A stretch of DNA of 64,000 bases from Puccinia triticina. Taxonomy: Eukaryota > Basidiomycota > Pucciniomycetes > Pucciniales > Pucciniaceae. This document shows, in pieces, positions 46,461-57,584 of this stretch. Position 1 is the first letter of the stretch. The number at the start of each line of letters is the position of its first letter. The position numbers were made by a program, and so were the translations under genes. The stretch covers positions 2,852,001-2,916,000 of the forward strand of contig NC_070558.1 in NCBI RefSeq assembly GCF_026914185.1, written 5' to 3'. Below the pieces are notes generated by a model. The model ran no database searches and was not told the DNA's origin. It saw only the letters and a list, made by a program, of their open reading frames with translations.

Positions 46461-47239
46461 TGGTAGTGGTAGGTCGATCGATTGGAGTGGGTCCCTCCGA
46501 AACCGCCAGGCTTCTTCCATCCTGACTTGTATTCAACATGGGTAGTATGAATGCATGTATCTTGTAGAATGCAGTAACAACAGACGAACGGGATCGGGTA
46601 GATATTAAAAATATCGTATTTTGAGGGGTTCTTCAAAAGACCTTACGAATTTGAATCCCCTTGTGGGCTCAGATTTTTCTTTCCCAGGTCTACGCCTGCC
46701 TTAATTTCCTCTTGAAGGGGGGGCTTCTGCGCCAAGTCGTGTGGAGATTGGTTTGCTTCAGTCCCTGTTAACATCACCATGTCACATTGTGTGAATAATT
46801 TTTGCAGAAAGAAAAGACGCACAAGAGCATGGAGAATCTTTCCATATTTTTCTTGGTTTTTATGTCCGTGAGTTGCGCTCAACTTGGGGGCTTTTGTGAC
46901 TTGCATCTGTTTGATTTTATCCTCATGGAATGCAGACAGCCCAAGTGATGATAATGATATTTCATGTGGCCCAGGTCTGGGTATATTTAAATATTTAGTT
47001 CCTTCAGTGCGTCATTGTTAATCTGGGGTGTTGCCGAGTGTGGGGTTGGGGTGCGTCGGTTGGATGGGCTCATCGGAGTGGCTGGATTACATAATCATCG
47101 GCCATTGTGCTCCACCACAACAGTCAACAGCATTCGATGCCCATTGGCTCTCACTCAACGGGATCAACTTCCATCTGCATAAACAACCCGCCCCACATCC
47201 CAAGAGGGCATCGCAAGCAATTCGAATCCGACGTTCTGG
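46461..47239. other. Intergenic, no gene seen
   Basis: Between the Harbinger-derived gene and SRO7; presumably holds the SRO7 promoter. Confidence 0.5.
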
Positions 47240-50200
47240 ATGTCCTTCTTCAAACCTCTGGCTAAGAAGCATCGCGAAGAGGCTACTGGGAACCTATTCA
47301 AACAACTCAACTGGTCTCACCATGTCCTCGAGCATGGTCAAGATCTTTTCTCCCCCTCCAAGGCCTTCGAACATGGGATAACAGCCACCATAGTGAGCTT
47401 TGGTTCCACTTGAGCTTACCTGAGCACGAGTCTGCTACTAACAAGAGCTTTGTGTCACATCTAGACTGCAATGGCCTACGACCCTCTCCAGTCATTTCTG
47501 GCTGTCGGTACAGCGGATGGCCATTTTCATCTTTGGGGATCACCCGGAGTTTCATCGTCTTGGCAAAATCGACCGGCACACTCGATCAAATTCTTGAACT
47601 TCAAGTCTGGGTCTCCTCTGATATGTGCCATAGGCTAGTCTAAGATTTCTTGAAATCCTTGGCTGCAACCCTTCAACAAATTTCTTAACTAATCCTCCAT
47701 CTGTCAAAATAAATAAATAAACAGATGTCAAAAATTACCTGACGGTTTACAATCTATCGAGAATTCAAGACGGAGGGCCACTTCGAGAATTTACCCATTC
47801 AATACGATCAACCGTAACGTGATCATCCTTCTCATTGATTTCCAGTCATCAGTCTCCATCTGCGGGGGTTTTGTTTTTTCTCACCACAACTTGCAAACTC
47901 AAAACCGCTTTTATCATCTAGATGCCTCGATGTCTCACCGGCACACTCGCACATGTTCCTAGGTCTGGAAGATGGCACGGTGGAATGCTTTGACCTTGAA
48001 CGTGGAATTGTATCTCCTTACAGGTATTTCACGCTTTACTCCATCCGTATTCATTTCTACACTGTCAAGATACTTAAGTTTTCAACCGCTTTCAATAGAA
48101 TTCGGAATCTTTGGTTTGAGCAAGAAGCACTTTACCGGAGAAGCGGTGCTCCGGGAGCCCCCAGTGCACGTCACATGTGAGACTTTCAATAACTCTCAGT
48201 TCTGGCTTGTTTTCAAATTTATCCTTGCCTTTGTTTTGGACAGTCCAATCTGTACAGATATTAAGATCCATCCCAATGATATCAATCTGATCCTGATAGC
48301 TCACGAAGGCGGGATCTCACTCTATAATCTGAAGCAAGAACTCGTTGTCCGGAGATTTGAACTGATCATTCCACCTGGAGTAATCGGAGGAAACTCGGAT
48401 CCTAATCACCCCTCCGTTTTCGAGGAGCGCCGACCCAATGTCAACTGTATCTGTTTTCGACCTGATGGGCTAATATTTGCAGCAGGATATTCAGATGGCT
48501 GTTTGGCTTTTTGGTCCATCGATGATGGCGAAATTCCCCTGTTGGTCAGAACGATAGATCGTGAAAATGTTACCACGTTCGACTGGCAAGAGGCGCCGGA
48601 TACGGAAATCTCTGAGACGGTATCAGCCCCCGGCTCCCAGACCAGAGAACCTATATTCAGATTGGCGTGGAGCCATTCTCCAGTTGCTCAAAACAGTAAT
48701 TCCAATCAATCCGATAAGAATGACCTGGCGAAAGACGGTACAAAACTAGTTATCCTTGGTGGTCTCCTAGTCATTGATCCTATCGGCGTTCATGTATTAC
48801 ACTATCCAAAGTATTATCCGCACAGCAAAACAACATCCGAAGGCAATGGTGACATTCGGGGTGCCATGAAAGACTCAGTCTCGTCTGTTGGGCACTCTTT
48901 GTACCCGACGGATGAGATTCCGGACGATTTCCTTCTGATACCGAGAAAGACTCCGTACTTCGATGGCGCTGAAGATCCACTGGCAATCTTGATCAGCTCT
49001 ACTTGCAGAAGGAAACATGATTGGCTTCACTCGGGACCCGCTGCGGAAGACGATAATTTGCGTTTTTCCAGTCGCACTGTGCACGGCTATACTTTCCCCC
49101 CCGATACCCACAAGGAAACCCAAGAGTATTTCCTGCCTAGTTCATTTGATTGGATCGGCTCTAAAACCGTCGTTCTCAGTCAGCTATTCGACTTGTCAGA
49201 GCTCGCTTACCAATTTTATCTATCTTCGAATGCGAATACCTCTGCCCAACTCCAAACTGCCCACCTTGATCATCTACCTTTGCGCGGCGGCCAAGCACAT
49301 GTGTCACCTCTTATCTCAGCCTCCCTTGAAGACCAATACCAACAAACTTCTGCTGTGCTTTCTGAGTTTTCTCTCCAGTACAGGATACTCGTCACTGTAC
49401 ATGTGGATTATAAAATTCGATTTTGGGATATTAGTCCGGCGTTGCTATTACCCAAGTTACACGGCTCGTCTGAATTGGATGACCTACAAGAACAAGGTGG
49501 CACGCGAAAATATGGATTTGACTTGAAGTCTGACTTCCCTCGCCGGCTGGACCATCTGACAGTTGATATGACTGCTCTCTTTCGACATTCATCCAGTAGC
49601 CCGCTCAGTTTCAAATTGGCCGCGCCCATTGAACTACAGCTAAATCCAGAAAGCCTTGATCTATTGATAATTCTCGCCAACAGAGACTCTCTGCTGTATA
49701 CTTTCCATCAACAATCTGCTTCCATTAAACCAATAATGTATCCTACAGGATTAGATACACCACCCTCTTCAAGTCCATCGGCCCAGCCAATGAACTCACA
49801 ATCACACCATGCCGATTTAAGTCAAGATAGACCTCCAGAGGTAATTCTTTAGCACCATCTGCTATCCAAGCCCGTGCTCAGTATCATTCTTCAGCCGTGA
49901 ATCGTCTCGCTAACCATTTCTCTGTATCAATGGGTTGTTCGTAGTCACCGGGTACTCCCAGTACGCGACCTTCAAACCTACTTCAGCTGGCAGGGAACCC
50001 AGCAGGATCTGCAGACAAAAGCCTCGCCATGATTGCCTTGAGTTCATCTGAAGAGCTCGGCGTACTTTCAAGCGGATTTTCACCGATCGCATTGATCCAA
50101 ATCACTGGGTCAGAAGCCCAGAATCCTTGTATCGATGATCGGGGCGAGGGTCAGAGCGGTGTCCAGTATGCTCTGACGGACATAGGATTTCTTGCGATCG

Positions 50201-51752
50201 CCCATCCTCAGGAAGAGTGGATCAAAGTTGTTGACCTGAGGAAGTCTAAGCTCCTATTTAGCGATGTGATTCGGCATGAAAGTAAATCTAAAGGCAAAAG
50301 CAAAGAAAGTGCGATATGCTGTATGTACTGGACCATCGCCCGCACGGAATCGGGTAAGCAATCCGACTTTCTCGAATATATCATGTCTTTTCAATTATCC
50401 TGTCTGATTAACTATTTCCCTTTCAAAGATTCCGCCACTCTTCCTCGACTAATAGTTGCTTACGCGAACGGGCTCTTTAATGTGATTACATTGACTCCCT
50501 CTGATATGGCTTCAATTGACAATTGGACTGCATCATCGAACGCCACTGATACATTCAGATGTGATCTAAATCACAAAAATGGCCCCTTGAACTGTCCCAT
50601 CTCAGTTTTCCTCTTTGACTCGGATGGACATCCTTTAGTAGCAAATCTTTCAAGTCTGAGGAATGCACTGTCTCAGGACACGCGTAGCAAAGGAGTATTT
50701 GAAGATGACCCGGTTGCATCGCCCAAAGTATCTTTAGACTCCGTTTTGGTCATCGTTTGCTCTCAATCGGTCATTGTTAGGATGAACTTGAATGGGCCGC
50801 AACTCAATTGTCGAGCTGATATATCTCCTGAACCAATCGTCCAAGCTTCGACCATATCGTACCAAGGCTCTCATGTGCTCCTTTTGATCGACCAAAAAAG
50901 ATCCTGCTACATTCTATCTTTACCCAAGTTGGAACTAATTTGTCGAACGTGCTTGCCAACTTCGAACCCGTCAGTTGATTTCACTTTTTCCTCGCAAAAA
51001 TGATCATGCCGATTAATTTGAATGCATCCTTGTCATTGTTTTTTACCTCTTGTCCCTTCCTGCGCAGGGTTGATCAAATGGACAAATTTTATATTGATGG
51101 CTTTGCGGATGTGCTAGATCAATCACACTTATCAACCACTCAATTGTCCACCCTGATTTTCGGTCGAGATTTGATCTATTCGCCGGCGCTCAAGCTTTAT
51201 GACCCGAACATCACCCTGCCCGATCCACCCAGACCGTACTCCTCGCTCTTAACCACGATGACGACGAATCTAACGTTGAATATAGCCTCCTGGTTTAGTC
51301 AAAGTTCACATACGACCGAAGCTCAGGGCGGGGCAAGCGGAACGAGCAGAGTGACGGGCGCGGAGCTAGATTCCTTTCTTGCGGGCCCACTCCGACCAGA
51401 AGTCAAGAAAACAGTGCCCCAGCCTCCACGGGCGAAACAAAGCCGGTCGAAAAGCTTTCTCCCAAACCAACCCCGATCTCATTCTAAGGACCATTCTTCC
51501 AAGGACCGGGCTAGCAAGCCGGCGGCGACAACGATTGGCTCGAGCGCCACTGACACCAAAACTCAGCTCACTCAGAATATCGACGGCTTGGATGAACGCT
51601 CGGATCGGCTCAGGTTCCTTAACGAACGCTTCGATGACATGGCAGAGGCCTCTAATGATATGTTGAATCAAGCTAAACGCATCGCACAACAACAAGCCGC
51701 TAAATCTACATTTTCTACTGGGCTCTCTAGTGTTAAATCGTTTTTCAAGTAG
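47240..51752 (+). CDS. SRO7: SRO7/Lgl/tomosyn family WD40 protein of polarised exocytosis
   Basis: Lgl-family proteins bind the plasma-membrane t-SNARE Sec9/SNAP25 and Rab Sec4 and regulate vesicle fusion. Nine exons: 47,240-47,392; 47,465-47,633; 47,725-47,818; 47,922-48,023; 48,099-48,176; 48,244-49,840; 49,945-50,353; 50,429-50,969; 51,068-51,752; 1,275 residues. The N-terminus has HGITATITAMAYDPLQSFLA and GTADGHFHLWG, the first blade of a double beta-propeller, then FLGLEDGTVECFDLE, DIKIHPNDINLILIAHEGGI and YKIRFWDISPALLLP. The last 60 or so residues (LDERSDRLRFLNERFDDMAE to the stop) form an R-SNARE-like helix with an Arg at the central layer, as in tomosyn. Intron 2 is uncertain: a GC donor (ATAG|GCTAGT) gives CAIDVKNYL; a GT donor (ATAT|GTGCCA) keeps the same frame but drops three residues and makes IYVKNYL. 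Confidence 0.88.
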
Positions 51753-52160
51753 CTTTCTCTCGTCTTATTGCCTTTTTTGCCCGGAACATGTAGTCTGCTT
51801 CTATACCCCAGGGCTCTTTTTTTTTGGTTTTGTAGCTGGTGTGTTTTTCTCTTATGTCGCATGTTTGCTTTTTGTGAAAGGGTTGAGAGGGAAAGCACCG
51901 GTGGCTCTTGGCTTGCTATCGTTTGTAAACATATAAACATGCCTTGGTTCTGTACGACTACATGATTGGGTTCGATTTGTTAGCTCTGTTCCTTCACTTA
52001 CTTGCACTGATGATGTAATTTATAGCTCCGATGAGCGCTTCGGCACCTTTTTGAACATGTTGAGGTCAAATTTCCCTCTAAAACTGGGATCCCACGCGTC
52101 CATTGACACTGGGCCCATGTAGAAATGTGCTGCATTTGTAATTTGCATATGAAAACACGT
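51753..52160. other. SRO7 3' flank, no gene
   Basis: T-rich sequence after the SRO7 stop; no supported frame. Confidence 0.5.
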
Positions 52161-52499
52161 GGGTGTTCGAAGTTGACTTGCATAAAATCATAACACCATA
52201 AAATCATAACACCATAAAATCATAAAGTTTCAAGCTGAAAAAATAGGGGGGTTCACAATTGAAATTTACAAAACTTTGGGACAAATTTTAAGGTGTTTAT
52301 GAACATTTTTTAAAAAAATTGATAGATTGCACTGATTAGGGGGGTTCACAATTGAATTATTTAAAACTTTGGAGGTCAATTTAAGACCTTTATGAACATA
52401 ATTTTAAAATTTTGGCAAGATGTCCAGCAAAAGGTGGGACTGATCAATCAGTGCAACTTATCAACTTTTTAAAAATATGTTCATAAACAGGTTAAAATG

Positions 52500-53138
52500 C
52501 AAGCTTAACTAGGCCTCCGGGCGGGAGCGGGAGCGAGCAGCGGAGCTGTCCACACCAGTGGAGGCCTATACCGTAAGTCGGGATTCCCGCATGATGAGTT
52601 TTTTGATTTCGCGGGAAAACCCTCTTTTTTGACTTCCTCCTCCTGTACCCGCTTCCTTGATCCTATCCACCTAATCTCCTTGGCAGACAATGAAGGCCTG
52701 CTTCTTGTCTTTCTTTTGGTGTTATGTATCATGTTGTACTGGTCCTCACTGATTTTATAATTATTTTTGAAAACTGTCTTTTTTCAGCTCCTGAGGACTT
52801 GTTTTGGTGTGTTGAACCGCTCGTTTGAGCAGAAAAAAGTTCAAAGTGTGATTTTATAAAAATCATTATAAAATCACAAGGTTATGTAGTTTTCGAGTTT
52901 GGGTTGGATGAACAGGAAGATGCAGCTCTTCCATAAACTCTGCTCAGACATCCTCAAAGTTTTGAGGACATTGTGTAATTTGAGGCTGAAGTTTTCTCCC
53001 ACCAAAAGGTGGGAAACTCATCACACAGGTTTGCCAACCTAAGGCGCAAGTCCCCCCTGTGGGGGGGTTTGCTTCGCAAACCAACCAGCCAGCCAAATGG
53101 CTGGCGCACCCCGCAGCAGGGGACTTGTGTTAAGTTTG
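52500..53138. mobile_element. Level 4: 639-bp element with 9-bp target duplication
   Basis: Ends CAAGCTTAAC and GTTAAGTTTG are 10-bp inverted repeats with one mismatch. GTTAAAATG flanks it at 52,491-52,499 and 53,139-53,147. A 9-bp duplication is typical of Mutator-like elements. No gene inside; its right part is the hairpin cluster at 53,044-53,130. Confidence 0.75.
53044..53130. repeat. Cluster of nested hairpins
   Basis: GTTTGCTTCGCAAAC and AGCCAAATGGCT are perfect stem-loops, enclosed by CAAGTCCCCCCTG and CAGGGGACTTG, which pair with each other. Confidence 0.75.
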
Positions 53139-53431
53139 GTTAAAATGGGTCCTAAAGTTTTACAAATTTCAATTGTGAACCCCCCTATTGATCAGTATCA
53201 CCTGCTGCTGTGCATTTTCCCAAAATTTTAAAACTTTGTTCATAAAGGCCTTAAATTTGGCTCCAAATTTTAGTAAAATTCAATTGTGAACCCCCCTAAT
53301 ATGTATCTACCATCCAAACACTCACTCCAGAATCCAAATAGAGCAATATTTCTACAATGGTACATAAAAAATCATCACTTGCAAGTCTTATGATTTTATG
53401 TATTAAAAATTTGTGATTTCAACTTTGAACT

Positions 53432-54772
53432 ACAGCATATCCCAGGAGGCTTTTGGGAATCACTCACATTTACAAGATTTTTTTACACCACCATAATCTT
53501 CAGCCTTGCATCCTGTACAAATAGCTATGCAGGATGTGAAATGGCTGCTGAGGTCCAATGGCAGCATCCATGACCTGCTTGCCTTGGTCAATGCCTTCCT
53601 GTGGTGAGCCCACCACCCCAGGTCCAATTAACTCTCCAAACTTGAATCTCAAAATTGTAAAAGTTACAATCTATGCATAGGGATGGTCAGGCACTGTCTG
53701 AGATTTGTTGTGACATGTATGTAGTTCTTGACTACTACAACTGTCACAGCACTCTTGATCTGTGTGATTTTCTTACTATGTAATAAAAGCATTGATTCTC
53801 CCAAGCTCACTCTCCAACAAGATTCTACCAAAAACTATACGGGTACCTGGGTATCAGAAATTTTCACTCACTCACATAAATACAGCTGAACTTCAACGTA
53901 ACCAGGATTGTACTGGATTACTGTCAGCCTTAGAGTCAACACAGTTGACCTAAAACTGCCTTTTATCTCCATTTTATACCTAAATGTGCTCATATCTTTT
54001 TAACCTTAAGACATAAGGTTGTTTTGACTTCAGATTCTGATTTCTCATGCAATTTTGACCCTAGTTTTCACTGATCACTTTACAATATCTCTACTCCTTC
54101 ATAGAGTTTGTGGTTTGTGACACACATGCGCAGCAGCGCCGTGTAGTCGTGCCTGAGCGCTCCCAACCACATGTACATGTGTGATTATGTCATCCAACTT
54201 TGAAAATTTTCGAAGTCAGGATCCCCCATGCAGCTGGAGGATCCACAGACTTCAGCACACCAGAACCACACCCCAGATAACCCAGGATCACCACCAAAGA
54301 GATTACCACACTCCCAGTATACCTACCGTCACAGGCGCCTAGGATATTGACAGTAAGTAAACTCTTTCTCTGAACCTTGCTTATCCAGAGTGAAACTCTG
54401 TTGCTCTTGATTGTTTCTTCTTTTCTTCAACTCTTTCAATTTTAAAAGATCAAAAGGTTATCTCTGGTTAAGACCTACAAAACCAGAGCAGAGTAGTAAC
54501 CCTGCTTCTGAATCCCACCAACGTTTCCTTGTTGTGAGTGGAGGCTGTTGCACTCTTTCTTGGCCTTGCACAGCTGGCATCCAACTTTTCCAGGTTGAGA
54601 ATAGCCCAGATCAATTAATTAAGACTTAAAGTCTAGGCCTGATCTTCTCTTACTCTCTTTCTTTCTTCTCTCTCTGTTTGTATTTCTTTATCCCAAGAAA
54701 TCCAACCAGAATCCCCCCATTTTCCTTGTGTCCTGTTGTCACACAAGAGACACAGGCTCACAATTACATATA
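53432..54772. other. Intergenic, no gene seen
   Basis: No supported frame on either strand; near 54,340-54,365 and again near 55,650-55,675 a CAGTA..AAGTAAGTAA-like stretch recurs, perhaps from an unrecognised repeat. Confidence 0.4.
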
Positions 54773-55342
54773 CAGTGGGTGCACTATAATTTTTGTTGCA
54801 CTATATTTTTATTTTTGAGGGTCAAGTCAGGCTGCTGGGGCTCCAATTTCTTGCTCAAAAGGTCCCAGAGGGCTGATGAAAAGGTTGAAAGAACAATTTC
54901 AGTTACATAGCAAGTAGAAGCAAAGATCAAAAATTATGAAATTTTCAGCAAATTCCAAGTTCTTGGTTAAATTTCTGAAAAATATGAGAGAAATAGGAGG
55001 GGATGGAGAATAATTTGAGAAGGATGAGTAGGAAATGGAACTGTGGAAGTCTTTATATTTGTATTTATAGTGTTTTGATCTCTTGACCAACAGATTATTG
55101 CCTCAATAGTTAATGCAGATCCAATCTTGAGCCAGGACCTAATTGTGGTTGGTGGTGATCAAATGTCCATTGCATTGTTTCTGAGGGATTTGTTGAGGTG
55201 ATTGGGGTGTTGACTGTGTTGATTGTTGACAGAAGATGTGAGGTTGCTGGTGGACAGGCAATACACATCCCATGTGAGCCTCAGGTGAACCTGGGGTGTC
55301 ACCCATTTTCACTCAGCACCAAAAACTTTGGCGCACCCACTG
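54773..55342. mobile_element. 570-bp non-autonomous Tc1/mariner-like element
   Basis: Starts CAGTGGGTGCAC and ends GGCGCACCCACTG, with TA on both sides (54,771-54,772; 55,343-55,344). The subterminal AATTTTTGTTGCAC and CACCAAAAACTTTGG are similar in inverted form. These are Tc1-type ends. No transposase inside. Confidence 0.8.
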
Positions 55343-56355
55343 TACAGTGTACACCATGGGTCATGTTTGACTGGGTTCAAATTTCATGAGTTTTTTTGGC
55401 CTGACCTTGCCAGCTCTGGAGCGCCAGAAGATAGTTTTGCGCACTTGGGCTATGAATGGCTGCGGGCTACATAGAGGACAGATTACATGTAGTGTTTTTA
55501 AACATTTAAATGTAACTGAATTGTTACTTGTAATTGAATTGTTACATTTAGCGCTACTCTATTAGACCAGAACCTGGAAATTCTAAAATTACTCAGTGCT
55601 TCCATCCACTATCTTTGAAGGCCTTACTCCCAGCTACCCTGCTCACCGCGCACAGTACCTCCAAGTAAGTAACCTTCTGGGTAATTCAGAATATCCTTTC
55701 TCTCTTATTTCCTAGTCATAATTATGACTTAATCCCTCTTCTTCCTTTTTTCCCTTTTCCTTTCCTTCCCTCTCATTACGCGCATTGCGCACATATTTAC
55801 ACAACCAAATCTACATTAAAAATACATTACATATGATTGGTTTCTTTGTGTTTGGTGGTACAACCTGCAAACCACATGGGCTTCCCCATAAAAATCCTTG
55901 GCTAAGTTTCCTTTAGCCCAAAAAATGTGGGCTGATTACAGGTTTACCTGAATCAGAACTTCTCCAGTTTCTTTTGAAGAAGAGGCCGAGTGTTACTCAG
56001 CTTACATTATCCAACTTTGAGTTGTGATCTGAATCAAATTCAAGCTTAAAAGCTTATACATAATCATCCTCTATTCTTATTTCTCTTATTATTAAATTTT
56101 TATTTCTCTACTTCCTTGAAATTACAACCTCAAGTTCCCCTAAACCTTTTGTCCGCCCGTCACTTAAGAGACTACAATCCACATGTATCAAAATTTGTGT
56201 ATTGGATTGCCAATGCATTAAATATTGGTTTTATCTTTGGGAAGGGGTGTTGGATTCAGCCCAGATTGGCCAGAAAGTGGAACTATTTTTCAATACAATA
56301 TGTGGTATTGTATCTATTTTTTGCTACAATGCATCTTATAAAGTTCTAGGCATTA
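55343..56355. other. Intergenic; short self-complementary AT-rich patch, no gene
   Basis: 55,500-55,555 has AACATTTAAATGT and repeated GAATTGTTAC; the rest shows no structure or supported frame. Confidence 0.45.
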
Positions 56356-56532
56356 GCCCAGTTCACATTGGGCTTTGACTAGCAAGATTTTAATTACAAT
56401 CATGCACGTTTAATGTCAGCTCTTGCTGAAAGTCGGACTCCCACGGCCATTTTTAAGTTTTTAAGCTTACTTTTTTATTGATCAGCAACACCAATTTTAG
56501 TTGGGCATAAAATGCCCCAATGTGAACCGGGC
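56356..56532. mobile_element. 177-bp TA-flanked MITE
   Basis: Ends GCCCAGTTCACATTGGG and CCCCAATGTGAACCGGGC are inverted repeats; TA at 56,354-56,355 and 56,533-56,534. The ends share GTTCACA with the 52,246 family but differ otherwise. Confidence 0.78.
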
Positions 56533-57187
56533 TATTGGAAAAATAGTACAACACACAGTATTGGACAATACCTGTATTGCATTTTATTTTTTCAATTGAT
56601 ACTCCAGCTAGAAGTTAATCTAGAAATAAAAAATAAATCCATACACCCAAAGAAAAAAAAATGAAAGGGTCCAACCTTCTTGGAAAAGACAATACATAGA
56701 AAACGGGCAAAGGCTGTGTCAACTCCTCTGCTTCACTCAGCTTGACTCACCTAGTCCTCCTTCCTTCTTCTCCTTCAATCTCAAACATTGTAGCAACCTC
56801 CAACTTCAAGATTCAGCACTTGACTTCAATCCTCACCAGCTCCTCACTCACATCCACTCCCCTTTGTCACTCATCTCTCATATCAGTTTTTGCCTCTCCT
56901 CTTCTATCCACTTGTTCTTTTTCCTGATTGTTTTCCTTAACTGTGTTGGCTTGTAATCAATACAAGACCAATTATCTTCATAATGGACCTACATGCCAAT
57001 TATTCCACAGGTTTTCACAATAAATATGTAAGCCCCCAGTGAATTTGGGGTTCATACATACATACACACACAGTACTTGAAACGCACCCTCAACCCTTGA
57101 CAAGCCGATCCCCAGTACAGTTTGGTTGTTATGTGTTTCAAGTGTGGTGGATGTTTGGAAATTGGGGTGCACCCAAGCTGAGCATGT
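56533..57187. other. Intergenic, no gene seen
   Basis: Pyrimidine-rich in 56,740-56,930, then ordinary AT-rich DNA with a CATACATACA run near 57,052. Confidence 0.5.
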
Positions 57188-57189
57188 TA

Positions 57190-57395
57190 CAGCTAACCCA
57201 GGAGAGCTTGCAACTTGGCGCGCAAACTCCGAGACTTTGTGCCGCAGCGGCCAGACTTGTCCGCAGCTCCAGACATCCGTGCGCGCGGACCGTGCCCGGG
57301 GGAACCCGGGGGAGGAGCCTGCAGGAGAGCTGCCTGCCGCCGACCCAAACCCTGCCTGCCGCCACCACCAACCCACCACCCACCACCGCCGAATC
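57190..57395. repeat. Left terminal inverted repeat, 206 bp
   Basis: Begins CAGCTAACCCAGGAGAGCTT, GC-rich, contains GCCCGGGGGAACCCGGGGG and ends CCACCGCCGAATC. Frames within it occur in both TIRs and are not genes. Confidence 0.93.
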
Positions 57396-57584
57396 CATCA
57401 ACCCCGCCACCGCCACCCCCAGTAAAATCAACCCCAACGGTCCTTTGGAACCATTGTGCCATTGGGGAACAATCCAACACGCGTGAGTTATTTTGGTTTA
57501 TCATCATCATGTGTGGGCCTTTTCTCACCACGAACTAATTTCTATGCCGCAATTGATCATTTCCGTAAAAGTAGCAGGTTCGGG

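Larger units (their letters stand above)
52339..53185. mobile_element. Level 3: second copy of the same MITE family, inside the first
   Basis: Same GGGGGGTTCACAATTG ends, TA at 52,337-52,338 and 53,186-53,187. The flanks CACTGAT and TTGATCAG belong to the level 2 copy. Confidence 0.87.
52246..53296. mobile_element. Level 2: TA-flanked MITE (GGGGGGTTCACAATTG family)
   Basis: Ends GGGGGGTTCACAATTGAA and TTCAATTGTGAACCCCCC are exact inverses, with TA on both sides (52,244-52,245; 53,297-53,298). Without its own insert it is a palindromic element of about 200 bp, Stowaway/mariner-like in ends and target. Confidence 0.88.
52161..53431. mobile_element. MITE of the ATAAAATCATA family, interrupted by nested insertions
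   Basis: The ends GGGTGTTCGAAGTTG and TTTCAACTTTGAAC and the subterminal repeats match the intact copy at 29,131-29,335. The interior is split at a TA by a 1,051-bp insert; the flanks AAAAAATA / TAATATGT match the uninterrupted AAAATATGT of the other copy. Confidence 0.85.

Noticed and set aside
55198..55389. Frame ending the Tc1-like MITE
   Set aside because: It crosses the element edge and shows no transposase motif.
57138..57540. Frames in the left TIR, repeated at 61,032-61,475
   Set aside because: The same frames appear in both TIRs and cross the transposon edge; GC-rich non-coding ends.
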